Assembly: GCA_017551095.1 (NCBI GenBank)
Contig: JAFZMQ010000041.1
Coordinates: 1-64,000, forward strand
Direction of reading: 5' to 3'
Length of the DNA stretch: 64,000 bases
Origin: Clostridia bacterium
Lineage (GTDB): Bacteria > Bacillota > Clostridia > UBA1381
Shown: piece after piece, positions 1-9,639 of the stretch
Position numbering within the stretch: the stretch's first letter is position 1
Layout: each line of letters begins with the position of its first letter
Notes under the pieces: model-generated
Told to the model about the DNA's origin: nothing
The model's input: the letters and a program-made list of their open reading frames with translations, nothing else
Database searches by the model: none
Translations under genes and position numbers: made by a program

Positions 1-3000
1 ACTATGGGAACGGGCGAACTGCACCTTCCGTATTCTGTTGGTATGACAACAGGTGAAAAAACCGTTTTAGCGGTTATGGTGCGTGATGAAGATGTTGACG
101 CAATGGTGGAAATACTAAATAGTAATTGCAAGCAGTTATTCGATATGCTGCCGCAAAAGGGCAATCTGGACAGCGAAGCCTTCTTCCACTTGCGTGATTA
201 TGACAGGAAGATAAAATATAAAAAGATTTGGCTTCCGCAAAACAGATATTTATATCTTGACGGTATGCAGCCTACTATGGCTATGGGCACAGAGCTTTTG
301 CCGCCGTATAAATTCACTTATCATTATACTTTGAGCGATAATCCTAACAAGATATGGATGATAGGTACTTTGGAAAAGCGTTTTCCCGATATAAGAGACC
401 AAGACCAGATACGCTCCTTCCAGATATTTGTTCCGACAGGCAGTGCGGACAGCGAAGAACTCGGCGCTTATACAAACTTTTATGTAAACGGACGGGAGAT
501 GTCGCCTCTTAACGAATATACATGGATGTCCGACTACTGTGCAAAGGCGAATATAACGGCTGAAATACCTTTGGGCACAAACAATGTGGCGGCATTTTCA
601 ATAAAAATGCAGACAGGCGGGCTGAATGCTAAGGAGCAGGTTATGACCTACCGTGAGCATATTCCTATGTTTACCATTGTAAATCCCGGCGATGTTTATA
701 TTGCAGACCAATTAAAAACGCAAAAGCTGAACGGCAAATCGGATGAAGTGCAATCAAGCTGGAAGCTGAACCTTGCTATGCGTGCATACAGCACAGATGA
801 TGACGATGAAAATATCATCACGATTTACGATAACGGAATAGAGATTAAAAAATTCAATGTATCAAAGAGCAGATATGTGTATAACGATACGGGCGAATCT
901 ATAATTCTCGGCGGCAGCCTACAAAAAATACCTGTGACGCTTACCAATAATTTGGAGGCTGGTATTCATGTTGTTTGGGCGGAGCGTACCTTGCACGGCG
1001 AGCTTATGCAGACAGAGCCCGTTGTATTCTCACTCATTGAAGGCGCAGAGCATAATGAGGTATATATTTCAGAGCTTAGCTGGACGCACTGGAACAGCCG
1101 CATACCAGGTAAGGCGGACGAAATGTATTTTGAAAACCTTTCCGATATAGCAGGCGAAAATATCTGGATATGGCCGGGAAAACGCCATCAGATGCAGTTT
1201 AAGGTAAATAATGCGACATCTAAGGAATTGGAGGGTGTAACTCTTGCATATAAGACCTTGGAGGCAAAGTCATGGTCTGTTCCGGCAGGTATGACAGACG
1301 CCGGATTGAGCGGTCTTACAAGCCTTCCTGTAACCTATGTAACGACAACGAAAAGGATACCGTGTAAGCTCATAGACGAAGACCGAAATGCAAATTACAG
1401 CATTTGGGGCTTTGATGATGAGGATATGGGCTATTTGCAGGGCTTTGAATTTGAGTTCCAGTATAACGCAGCTCTTGAAAAAGACTTGCAGAATATGGAT
1501 ATAGAGGAGCTTGACAACCTTGAAACCGAAGCTTTCTACCATGCAAACGGTATGGGCGAGCTTCCCGACCTTGATGCTTTGGCAGAGGGTGTTTCTAAGC
1601 TTACCGAGGATGAGAGAAAAGAAGTTCTGGGTTCTATGTCGGAAACAACTAAGGCATTTGAGAGGTTAGACATACAAGTAACTGAGGATAATGACAAGAG
1701 CTTTAAAGCGGAGCTTAAAACCCCGACAGACGAAATATCCGAATACTCATTCAGCGTTAAGGAAAACGGTACGATGGACCTTCCTGAAATTTGGCTTTTA
1801 ATGGAAAACGAGCGGGAAAACGGCAACCAGAACCCCGATGAAGCGGGTTGGGATGTAAATTGGTCGGAATTTGATACCAAACAAGGCTCTATGCTGATAC
1901 GAACAGCTACCTTTGCGGGTGAACTTGATGACGGACGAGGTGCGATTTTATCCCACACCACATATTACATAACCAAGTCTGTTGCAGACAAACTGTTTGC
2001 ATCAAACACGAAGAAAAACCGCTCAGCCAATTTAATGGCAAAGGCTGCCGCAACGACATCATCGTCATTTGATAAGGTAAGAAACATACTTGCAGGCGAG
2101 GAGGATTACAGCGAAGCTCCGACGCATTGGACTAAGAATGTGTATGATGTTTCTTCATTTGTATATGGTAGTGCAGATATAGGATTTAACGGGCTGAAAG
2201 ATTTGGTTTGGCTTGATTATAAGATCAGCGGATTATCTCAATCAAGCGGTACTTATCAAGTGTATGAGGACATGAAGAATTGGGGGGATAAAGGTAAATT
2301 CGCAAAAGGAGCAAGCCGCACTTTCCAGGTACTTGGCGTTGCGGACGCAGTTATGACCTATGCAAACGGACCTTCGGGCAACGATCCGGCATCTCTAAGA
2401 GCACTTTTGAGCCTTGTAAAAGATGAAAAAGCCCGTCAGTCTTTAGAATGGCAGATAAAAGACTATGAGGAACTGAGAGATTCCATATACAAGTCGGACT
2501 GCACTTACAGTACTGCCAATGCTATATTTGGATTTGTTCCGGGCGGTATTGTAGCAAAGGTCGGATTGTTTGTAGGCGGTCTTGTAAACACATATCTGTC
2601 AAACGATGCGAAGAAAAATAACGGACAGGTTTATAACAGCACTCTCCATGACATTCGCTTGCAGATTGAAATTGAACGCAGAAGAGAAGAATACTATAAA
2701 AAGAGTCTTGCCGAAGCAAATCAATGGATGCGTGACAGAATGGACCATTTCTACGGAAAGGGCAAATGGAGTCAGTACGCTTTGGAGGAAGAACTTAAAT
2801 ATTGGGTGCTTGTAAAATACCCGAACGGAACGGTAAAATATGTATGGCACGAAAAAGTCCCCAATTTTGATGTTTATATCGATCCGTCAGGATATGTATT
2901 TGAAGGTGCAGAGGATAACCCTGTAGAAAATGTTACAACAACTCTTTATTATAGTGACACGGAAGACGGAAACTACTCGGTATGGAAGGATACATCGCCT

Positions 3001-4410
3001 AATAATCAGCCAAATCCGCAGTATTCGGCAGAAGACGGACGGTATGGATGGATGGTTCCTGTCGGTTGGTGGAAGGTAAGATATGAAAAGGACGGCTATC
3101 AAACGGCAGAATCAAAGCCGATGTCTGTTCCGCCGATACATACGGCAGTAAATATAGGTCTTTTGTCAACAGAAGCACCAAAAGCTACCGTAGCAGTCGA
3201 AAATGGAAAGATTTATGTGCTGTTTTCACGCTATATGCAGCTTGAATCGCTCATAAATATATTCGGTGATGAAAAATATACTGATGACAGCTTTAATTCA
3301 TCAGCGTTTGCAGTGCATTTCTACGACAAAAATAATTCCGCAATATCGGGAACGGTAACATTCCCCGACAAAATTGCAAATCTGGGCTATACAGGTACGG
3401 GATACGGTCAGGATATAATAAATTCCGACTGGTTTGTGAGAACAGCGGTATTTACACCTGATACAAATACCGACCTTTCAGGTATTACGGAAACCTTTGC
3501 AGACGGAATAGTAAGCTATTCGGGAGTTGCTTTAAGTAGTACTCCTGCCGATAATAAGCTCGTAATTCTGAATGCAAACGGCGGAACTTTGAGCGTATCA
3601 TCTCTCATAACAAATGAAAGCGGATACCTTTCAAGCCTGCCGTCACCTGTATATGAAAATCATACATTTGATGGCTGGTATACAGCTAAAACAGGCGGAG
3701 AAAAGGTTACGCTTGAAACTAAGTTTACGGAAAATACCGAAATATTTGCACATTGGACAGAGGTAGCTACTGAAACAACAACAGGTCATTCTCGCAGCCC
3801 TGTAACAGAGGAAAAGAAACCCGAAAATAGTGACGACGGCGAAGACGGAAACGATTCGGAGGATAATACACCTGTATCAAATCCCTTTACCGATGTAAAG
3901 AGCAGCGACTATTTCTATGATGCGATACTTTGGGCGGTCAAGAATAATATAACAAGCGGAACGTCGGCAGACACTTTCAGTCCCCAAGACTCCTGCACAA
4001 GAGCACAGACAGTGACATTCCTGTGGCGTGCGGCAGGTGAGCCTGAGCCTGAAACACGCAAAAATCCATTTAGCGATATAGCAGAAAACGCTTATTTCTA
4101 TAAAGCGGTTTTATGGGCATATGAAAACGGCATAACAGTAGGTACGGAAGAAGGTAAATTCAGCCCTGACGATTCTGTTGACAGAGCACAGACGGTGACA
4201 TTCCTGTACCGCTTGGCAGGTGAGAAGGCAAGTAGCGAAAATCCGTTCAGTGATGTCAAGAAAACTGATTATTATTATAATCCTGTTATCTGGGCATACG
4301 AAAATGGAATAACAGCAGGTACTGATGAAAATTCATTCAGTCCCTCAAATGATTGCCTGCGTGCACAGATAGTTACTTTCCTTTATCGGTATTATCGAGA
4401 AAATAATTGA
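1..4410 (+). CDS. Large SLH-domain cell-surface protein, 5' end outside the window
   Basis: The reading frame is open from the first base, with no ribosome site or signal peptide, so the true N-terminus lies upstream; the first in-frame ATG is at 4 (1468 residues from there). Counting from that Met, most of the protein (about 1-1170) has no family I can name. Residues about 1180-1250 form an InlB/Listeria-Bacteroides type repeat (NANGG ... FDGWYT ... FAHW). Three S-layer-homology domains follow at about 1293-1345, 1354-1406 and 1413-1465, each with an NPF(S/T)D start and an RAQ(T/I)VTFL(W/Y)R core. An Asp/Glu/Asn-rich linker precedes them. SLH domains bind pyruvylated secondary cell-wall polymer, so the protein should be non-covalently held on the cell surface. 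The function of the ectodomain is unknown. Confidence 0.85.
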   Translation, partial: TMGTGELHLPYSVGMTTGEKTVLAVMVRDEDVDAMVEILNSNCKQLFDMLPQKGNLDSEAFFHLRDYDRKIKYKKIWLPQNRYLYLDGMQPTMAMGTELLPPYKFTYHYTLSDNPNKIWMIGTLEKRFPDIRDQDQIRSFQIFVPTGSADSEELGAYTNFYVNGREMSPLNEYTWMSDYCAKANITAEIPLGTNNVAAFSIKMQTGGLNAKEQVMTYREHIPMFTIVNPGDVYIADQLKTQKLNGKSDEVQSSWKLNLAMRAYSTDDDDENIITIYDNGIEIKKFNVSKSRYVYNDTGESIILGGSLQKIPVTLTNNLEAGIHVVWAERTLHGELMQTEPVVFSLIEGAEHNEVYISELSWTHWNSRIPGKADEMYFENLSDIAGENIWIWPGKRHQMQFKVNNATSKELEGVTLAYKTLEAKSWSVPAGMTDAGLSGLTSLPVTYVTTTKRIPCKLIDEDRNANYSIWGFDDEDMGYLQGFEFEFQYNAALEKDLQNMDIEELDNLETEAFYHANGMGELPDLDALAEGVSKLTEDERKEVLGSMSETTKAFERLDIQVTEDNDKSFKAELKTPTDEISEYSFSVKENGTMDLPEIWLLMENERENGNQNPDEAGWDVNWSEFDTKQGSMLIRTATFAGELDDGRGAILSHTTYYITKSVADKLFASNTKKNRSANLMAKAAATTSSSFDKVRNILAGEEDYSEAPTHWTKNVYDVSSFVYGSADIGFNGLKDLVWLDYKISGLSQSSGTYQVYEDMKNWGDKGKFAKGASRTFQVLGVADAVMTYANGPSGNDPASLRALLSLVKDEKARQSLEWQIKDYEELRDSIYKSDCTYSTANAIFGFVPGGIVAKVGLFVGGLVNTYLSNDAKKNNGQVYNSTLHDIRLQIEIERRREEYYKKSLAEANQWMRDRMDHFYGKGKWSQYALEEELKYWVLVKYPNGTVKYVWHEKVPNFDVYIDPSGYVFEGAEDNPVENVTTTLYYSDTEDGNYSVWKDTSPNNQPNPQYSAEDGRYGWMVPVGWWKVRYEKDGYQTAESKPMSVPPIHTAVNIGLLSTEAPKATVAVENGKIYVLFSRYMQLESLINIFGDEKYTDDSFNSSAFAVHFYDKNNSAISGTVTFPDKIANLGYTGTGYGQDIINSDWFVRTAVFTPDTNTDLSGITETFADGIVSYSGVALSSTPADNKLVILNANGGTLSVSSLITNESGYLSSLPSPVYENHTFDGWYTAKTGGEKVTLETKFTENTEIFAHWTEVATETTTGHSRSPVTEEKKPENSDDGEDGNDSEDNTPVSNPFTDVKSSDYFYDAILWAVKNNITSGTSADTFSPQDSCTRAQTVTFLWRAAGEPEPETRKNPFSDIAENAYFYKAVLWAYENGITVGTEEGKFSPDDSVDRAQTVTFLYRLAGEKASSENPFSDVKKTDYYYNPVIWAYENGITAGTDENSFSPSNDCLRAQIVTFLYRYYRENN

Positions 4411-4412
4411 AT

Positions 4413-4454
4413 AAAGTCCTTGATTCGAACCCACATTGTCCGGTCAAGGACTTT
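4413..4454 (+). terminator. Terminator after the SLH protein gene
   Basis: An 11-bp perfect stem (AAAGTCCTTGA / TCAAGGACTTT) begins 2 bases after the stop codon. The T-run behind it is short and interrupted, so termination may be partial. Confidence 0.6.
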
Positions 4455-4498
4455 GTTTACATTCACATGTGTTGTGAAATAATGTATCGTTAAAAAAC

Positions 4499-4676
4499 CT
4501 TCAGGTCCTGTCATCCGCACCATCGTCGGAGCAAAGTTCGCTTTGCTCCGTTTTTCTTTTTGCAGAAAAAAATCTGCCCACTGCCTTGCTCCTCCTTTTC
4601 CACAAAAAGTCACGCAAATGTCGGCTACTCGGCTCAAAACGCCCTTGTAACGTCTTTGGTTTGCTACCAACTTTTG
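4499..4676 (+). repeat. Dispersed repeat, copy A, starting with a tRNA-like 3' end
   Basis: The segment opens with what reads as the 3' quarter of a tRNA (T-loop TTCAGGT, T-stem CCTGT, acceptor strand CATCCGC, then ACCA ending at 4522). A GGAGCAAAG...CTTTGCTCC hairpin and T-run follow. The rest shares blocks with 32020-32184 near tRNA-Gln: AAAAAGTCACGCAAA, GTCGGCTA and CTTTGGTTTGCTACCAACTT occur in both in the same order. The 5' three-quarters of a tRNA is absent, so this is not a functional tRNA gene. It looks like a transposed or recombined tRNA trailer. Open frames across it are not credible genes. Confidence 0.6.
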
Positions 4677-4696
4677 CGATTCTTATATTAAAATAC

Positions 4697-4728
4697 ACGC
4701 CGTATTTCGTAGGAAATACGGCGTTTTT
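4697..4728 (+). terminator. Strong hairpin, terminator-like
   Basis: A 12-bp perfect stem (ACGCCGTATTTC / GAAATACGGCGT) with a 4-base loop and a following TTTTT. No gene precedes it directly, so it may end read-through from the repeat or be part of it. Confidence 0.6.
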
Positions 4729-4950
4729 GTGTACTTTTTTCGAATTTGTATGTAGATGTATTCAGACACATTTGTGGGCATTTATTTGCATCTATTTCGC
4801 CGCCTTTTCGTCGGCGAGAGGGGGATTTTTTAAGGTATTTACAATTCAGGGATTTTATGTTAGTATAAATATGGTTTTTTAAAAAAGTATTTAAAATCCG
4901 ATAAAGTGGTAAAATATACAACCAACTTTCAGAAAGGTATGGTAATTTGT
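4729..4950. other. Leader region before the permease-GGDEF gene
   Basis: No gene is seen. A 6-bp stem (TCGCCG 4797-4802 / CGGCGA 4812-4817) is followed by a G-run and a T-run. I looked for a c-di-GMP riboswitch because of the downstream gene and found no matching core. An AGAAAGG motif at 4931-4937 is the best ribosome site. Confidence 0.35.
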
Positions 4951-7179
4951 ATGAAGCAGTCAATCACAGGAGCAAACAGTACGGATACTTTAACCCCTCA
5001 CCTCTCACCGCTTGAGGTCTGGGCACTGTCGGTAGGCTCTGCAATAGGCTGGGGCTCACTTGTAGTAACCAGCAACACATATTTATTGCAGGCAGGACCG
5101 CTCGGCTCAATAATAGGTCTTATAATCGGTCTTGCGATAATGATAATGGTGGCAAATCACTATCACTTTCTTGCAAACCGATATCCTGACGCGGGCGGAC
5201 TTTATAGTTATGTGAAACATATTTTCGGTTATGACCGTGCTTTTCTTGTGGCTTGGTTTCTTTTTCTTGTATACATATCTATTTTCTGGGCAAATGCTAC
5301 CAGTATTCCTCTATTCGCGAGATATTTTCTAAAAGGGATTTTCCATGTTGGTTATCTATATACCGTTTTCGGATATGAGGTTTATTTAGGTGAGGCACTC
5401 ATCACATTAGCTGCTATGGCACTTGTTGGATTGCTTTGTATGAGTAGCAAAAAAGAGACATCACGCGTTATGCTGTTAATGGTCTTGCTATTTACTGTTG
5501 GAATCATCATTTGCTTTGTTGCCGCCATGTTAGGCGGAGAGACGCAAAAGGTCATTGAACCGGCATTTATACCTGACAAGAGCAATTTGCGACAGGTATT
5601 GCGTATTACATTTATCTCGCCTTGGGCTTTTATTGGATTTGAAAGTATTACACATTCGGTAGCAGAGTATAAATTCAGCCATAAAAATATGTTCCGCATA
5701 CTTACAATCTCCTTGGTTATAACTACGGCACTCTATATTTTTGCGATTTTGCTCAGCGTTTCCGCATACCCTGAAGGCTGTTCAAGTTGGATAGATTATA
5801 TCAGCCGTTTAGATGAATTTGAGGGTATAGAGGGCTTACCTGCATTTTACGCGGCATACCATTATCTTGGTAATTTAGGTGTAGGAATTTTAATGGCATC
5901 TTTACTTGCATTGGTGCTGTCCAGCCTGATAGGCTTAACACGAGCTCTCAGCCGTTTGTGCTATGCGGTTGCACAGGATGATATTCTTCCGAAGTATTTT
6001 TCCGTGTTAAGCAAAAAGCAGATACCGGTAAATGCTATTCTTCTTGTTATTGCCATATCGCTGCCAATACCGTTTTTGGGCAGAACCGCCATCGGCTGGA
6101 TAGTAGACGCTACCACGATTGGTGCAACAATAATTTACGGTTTTGTATCTGCGGCAGCTTTCAAGATTGCAAAAAAGGAAAAGGAAAAGAAAACCATTAT
6201 TCTTAGCGTAATATGCATGGTGATTTTATTTGCTTTTATGCTGGTTTTGCTATTTCCTGAGATTTTTTCCGATTACACCATTGAAACGGAAACCTATATT
6301 CTTATGACTTTATGGTCTCTTTTAGGGATTCTGTTCTTCAATCGTGTCATACGCAAGGATCATGCGAGAAACTTTGGTAAGGCAATAATCGTATGGGTTG
6401 CACTTTTGGCGTTTATAGTCGTTATGACAATGGCATGGGTGGAGCGTATGAATGAGGCCAAAGAGAACTTTGTAATAGACGCTATTTCTCAGTATATTGA
6501 CAGCGGCTTACCCAAGATTGATAAGGACACATTTATGGAGATGCAAAGGGAGCGGCTTATAAGGGCCGATAATGCCAGTGCTATTGCCATAATAGTGCTA
6601 TTCAGCTTGTCACTTGGTGTTATGCTTATTAACTATTTGTCTATGAAAAAATGGGAGAAGAAGGCGGCCGAAGAGCGTGACCATGCTCAAAAAATCGCAT
6701 TTACAGATCCGCTCACAGGGGTGAAGAGTAAACACGCCTTTGCTGTTCGTGAGGGAGAAATTGAAACATTGATTACAGACGGAGAAATGCAGGAATTTGG
6801 CGTAATTGTATGCGACGTGAATGGGTTGAAAAAGATTAATGATACCCTTGGTCACAAGGCAGGTGACGAATATATCCGTGCAGCTTGTCGTATGCTTTGC
6901 GAATTCTTTAAGCATAGCCCCGTATTCCGAATTGGCGGAGATGAATTTGTCATATTGCTGCAAGGACAAGATTATGAGGTCCGCTATGAAATTTTGAATG
7001 ATATAAATGCTAAGATAGAAGAAAATATAGGAAGTGACAAGGTTGTTGCATCTTTGGGAATGTCAGAGTTTAATCCTAAGAGCGATAATTCATTTTATGA
7101 GGTATTTGCACGTGCTGACGGTCTGATGTATGAACGCAAACAGGAATTAAAAAGCATGGGAGCAGTCACAAGAGACTAA
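4951..7179 (+). CDS. APC-superfamily amino-acid permease fused to a GGDEF diguanylate cyclase domain
   Basis: Residues about 10-470 are a multi-spanning APC permease (amino acid/polyamine type) with the TM1 motif GSAIGWG. Two further membrane segments at about 485-570 flank an extracytoplasmic loop of some 60 residues. After NYLSMKKW comes a short linker and a GGDEF domain at about 590-740. The active-site GGDEF at 662-666 is intact, DPLTG opens the domain, and no RxxD inhibitory site is seen five residues upstream, so product inhibition may be absent. Predicted role: membrane protein that couples substrate sensing or uptake to c-di-GMP synthesis. I chose ATG 4951; ATG 4939 and GTG 4906 are in-frame alternatives. 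Its permease half is a close paralogue of the gene at 42734-45103, which carries HD-GYP instead. Confidence 0.88.
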   Translation: MKQSITGANSTDTLTPHLSPLEVWALSVGSAIGWGSLVVTSNTYLLQAGPLGSIIGLIIGLAIMIMVANHYHFLANRYPDAGGLYSYVKHIFGYDRAFLVAWFLFLVYISIFWANATSIPLFARYFLKGIFHVGYLYTVFGYEVYLGEALITLAAMALVGLLCMSSKKETSRVMLLMVLLFTVGIIICFVAAMLGGETQKVIEPAFIPDKSNLRQVLRITFISPWAFIGFESITHSVAEYKFSHKNMFRILTISLVITTALYIFAILLSVSAYPEGCSSWIDYISRLDEFEGIEGLPAFYAAYHYLGNLGVGILMASLLALVLSSLIGLTRALSRLCYAVAQDDILPKYFSVLSKKQIPVNAILLVIAISLPIPFLGRTAIGWIVDATTIGATIIYGFVSAAAFKIAKKEKEKKTIILSVICMVILFAFMLVLLFPEIFSDYTIETETYILMTLWSLLGILFFNRVIRKDHARNFGKAIIVWVALLAFIVVMTMAWVERMNEAKENFVIDAISQYIDSGLPKIDKDTFMEMQRERLIRADNASAIAIIVLFSLSLGVMLINYLSMKKWEKKAAEERDHAQKIAFTDPLTGVKSKHAFAVREGEIETLITDGEMQEFGVIVCDVNGLKKINDTLGHKAGDEYIRAACRMLCEFFKHSPVFRIGGDEFVILLQGQDYEVRYEILNDINAKIEENIGSDKVVASLGMSEFNPKSDNSFYEVFARADGLMYERKQELKSMGAVTRD

Positions 7180-7229
7180 ATGCATTATGCAATATAAATA
7201 TATACTTTTTTATTATGGAGGTAGTACGA

Positions 7230-9539
7230 GTGAGAAAAAGAGTATTAAGTTTTATAATAGCCTTTACATTATTATCACAAACATTAGTTTTTGCAAGGGA
7301 ACTTACTGACTTTATTTGTATGTATTCGGGTATGCCATACACTTGTCATATGATGGCAAATCTTTCGAGCGAAATAAAGAAGGAATCTGATGACTCTTTA
7401 AGCTATACCGCATCAATCGATATGAGCAACATAAGAAACTCATTTCTTGAATTATATGATTTAGCATCAGTAGTATTGCAACCCATGGGCTATTTTGGGG
7501 ATTTTGAAAATTCACTTATTACCGGTGAATTTTGTGTCACATTGGACAGCTTAGAAAGTATAGGTAGCATTTTGCTAAGTACCAAAGAAATGAATGATGC
7601 CTTGCCGGATGGGTCTGCTTTTGAAATTACTAAGACAAGTTGGTATTATTCAGAAACCTGCACAATCAGAGTTTGGGTTAAGGTTAAGGAATCTTTAACT
7701 GTGTCTGATTTTCATAACAATCTTAATACTTATCTTCAAGATATGAGTATGACATACACGGGATTGCCTAATAAATTCTATTATATTTCTGCCAAAGTAG
7801 AAGGACAGGTTGACATTAAAGAACAGGACTCCCTTACACCCTTTGCTATAATTGAATTTAATAGTAATAATCCTACTGTATATTCTTCTGAAAGCGGCAC
7901 TTGTGGTGATAATTTAACTTGGACACTTGACAGTAATCGTACGCTTACCATAAGTGGTATGGGGGATATGTATGATTTTCCCTCTTATTCTATGCCGTGG
8001 TGCCACTTGCGTTCGTGGATAAAAGCAGTTGTAATTGAAAACGGTGTAACAAGCATAGGTAATTGGGCATTTTATGGTTGTGAAAACATCACATCAGTTA
8101 CAATGGGAAATGATGTGACAAAAATTGGAGATTATGCGTTTCTTTGTTGTTATGGTCTGACATCCATCGAAATAGCCGACAATGTAACAATCTTTGGAAT
8201 TTGCCCGTTTCGTAGTTGCTGTAATCTTTCCGCAATAAATGTTTCGGAAAATAATCAAAACTATTCATCGCAAGACGGCGTCCTTTTTGACAAAAGTAAA
8301 GAAAAACTTTTAATATGTCCGGAAGGGAAAATGGGCGATTATAAAATTCCCGAAACTGTAACTTGCATTTATTTTGATGCATTTTCAGATTGCAGTAGTA
8401 TTACTTCTATTGCCATACCTGATAGCGTGACGGATATTGAGGATGGGGCATTTTTCTGTTGCACGAATCTTAATTCTGTCAATATTCCTTATGGCGTAAC
8501 AAGAATTGGCAATTATACAGTTAACGGTTGTGAAAGTCTTACATCAATTACAATACCTGATAGTGTGACAAGTATAGGTAACTATGCATTTTCAAATTGT
8601 AAAAGCCTTAATGCTATCACAATACCCGATAGTGTAGTAGATATTGGATACTGTGCATTTCACACTTGTAGCAGCCTTCAAACTGTTACAATTGGAAGCG
8701 GTGTAACAAGTATTGGAGATCATCCGTTTGCCGGTTGCAGCAGTCTTATCTCAATAGATGTTTTGGGAAGTAATCAAAACTATTCATCACAAGACGGTGT
8801 TCTGTTCAGTAAGGATAAAACCGCTATTATTGCTTATCCCAAAGGAAAAACAGGGGCTTATGCAATTCCTGATGGTGTAACAACCATTGATGCAGAACTG
8901 TTTTATGATTGTAGAGGTCTTACGCAAATCACAATACCTGAAAGTGTAACAAGTATTGGGTATAGTGCTTTTACTTACTGCTATGGTCTCACGCAGGTTG
9001 TAATCCCTAATGGTGTGACAAGTATTGAGGATTGTGCATTTTCTGATTGTAGTAATATTAAGGAAATCATTATTTCCGATAGTGTGACAAATATCGAAAA
9101 TGGTGCTTTTGCTGGGTGCAGCAGTCTTACCTCTGTAACGATAGGAAGCGGTGTAAAAAGAATTGTATTTGCTGCGTTTCACGGTTGTAGTAGCCTTGCC
9201 GATGTATATTATGATGGAAATGAGGAAGATTGGAACTCTATTGCAATAGGATCGTGGAATGAACCGCTTGAAAATGCACAAATGCACTATATCCCGTCTA
9301 TCAAGATAACTGCCGACGGCTCGGGTTTTACTGTAACACCTAAAAATATCAAAGAAGGAAATAGTATAATATTTGCAGTATATAAAGACAGGAAAATGGT
9401 GGATATGCAGACTAAAATTTATGATGGCGGGAATAGCGTATTTTCGGTAACTGTACCGTATGACACAGTTAAAGCTATGGTATGGGAAAATCTTAAATCA
9501 ATGGAGCCGCTTTGCCCGTTAAAAATAATTTCACAATAA
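7230..9539 (+). CDS. Secreted BspA-type leucine-rich-repeat protein
   Basis: The start is GTG 7230, 8 bases after GGAGG (7217-7221). Translation from it gives a clean signal peptide (RKRVLSFIIAFTLL...VFA). Residues about 25-220 form a domain I do not recognise. From about 225 to 680 come tandem repeats of the LRR_5/BspA type, with recurring IP(D/E)SVTSIG, AF..C and SLTSVTIG elements, as in bacterial surface adhesins. Two repeats carry an inserted NYSSQDGVLF segment, typical of this family. About 70 C-terminal residues follow, without an LPXTG or SLH anchor, so attachment is unclear. The gene lies 50 bases after the permease-GGDEF gene and may be co-transcribed. Confidence 0.82.
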   Translation: MRKRVLSFIIAFTLLSQTLVFARELTDFICMYSGMPYTCHMMANLSSEIKKESDDSLSYTASIDMSNIRNSFLELYDLASVVLQPMGYFGDFENSLITGEFCVTLDSLESIGSILLSTKEMNDALPDGSAFEITKTSWYYSETCTIRVWVKVKESLTVSDFHNNLNTYLQDMSMTYTGLPNKFYYISAKVEGQVDIKEQDSLTPFAIIEFNSNNPTVYSSESGTCGDNLTWTLDSNRTLTISGMGDMYDFPSYSMPWCHLRSWIKAVVIENGVTSIGNWAFYGCENITSVTMGNDVTKIGDYAFLCCYGLTSIEIADNVTIFGICPFRSCCNLSAINVSENNQNYSSQDGVLFDKSKEKLLICPEGKMGDYKIPETVTCIYFDAFSDCSSITSIAIPDSVTDIEDGAFFCCTNLNSVNIPYGVTRIGNYTVNGCESLTSITIPDSVTSIGNYAFSNCKSLNAITIPDSVVDIGYCAFHTCSSLQTVTIGSGVTSIGDHPFAGCSSLISIDVLGSNQNYSSQDGVLFSKDKTAIIAYPKGKTGAYAIPDGVTTIDAELFYDCRGLTQITIPESVTSIGYSAFTYCYGLTQVVIPNGVTSIEDCAFSDCSNIKEIIISDSVTNIENGAFAGCSSLTSVTIGSGVKRIVFAAFHGCSSLADVYYDGNEEDWNSIAIGSWNEPLENAQMHYIPSIKITADGSGFTVTPKNIKEGNSIIFAVYKDRKMVDMQTKIYDGGNSVFSVTVPYDTVKAMVWENLKSMEPLCPLKIISQ

Positions 9540-9563
9540 AAAGTAGCTAATTTAATCACATCT

Positions 9564-9597
9564 GAGTGAGTTTGGTATTTGACAGGCTCACTCTTTT
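9564..9597 (+). terminator. Terminator after the BspA-type gene
   Basis: Stem GAGTGAG (9564-9570) / CTCACTC (9587-9593), followed by TTTT. Confidence 0.6.
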
Positions 9598-9609
9598 GAT
9601 TTTCGCCAT

Positions 9610-9639
9610 AAAAAAGAATCTCAATTGAGATTCTTTTTT
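9610..9639 (-). terminator. Bidirectional terminator overlapping the regulator's stop codon
   Basis: A near-perfect palindrome AAAAAGAATCTC-AATT-GAGATTCTTTTT. It works on both strands. On the minus strand the TGA stop of the regulator lies inside the hairpin. Confidence 0.75.

Noticed and set aside
4586-4882. Open frames over the repeat at 4499-4676 and the leader behind it, on both strands
   Set aside because: They lack ribosome sites, run through terminator hairpins and T-runs, and follow repeat DNA shared with 32020-32184.
4729-4950. Possible c-di-GMP riboswitch before the permease-GGDEF gene
   Set aside because: No conserved GEMM core could be found; only a short stem with a G-run is present.
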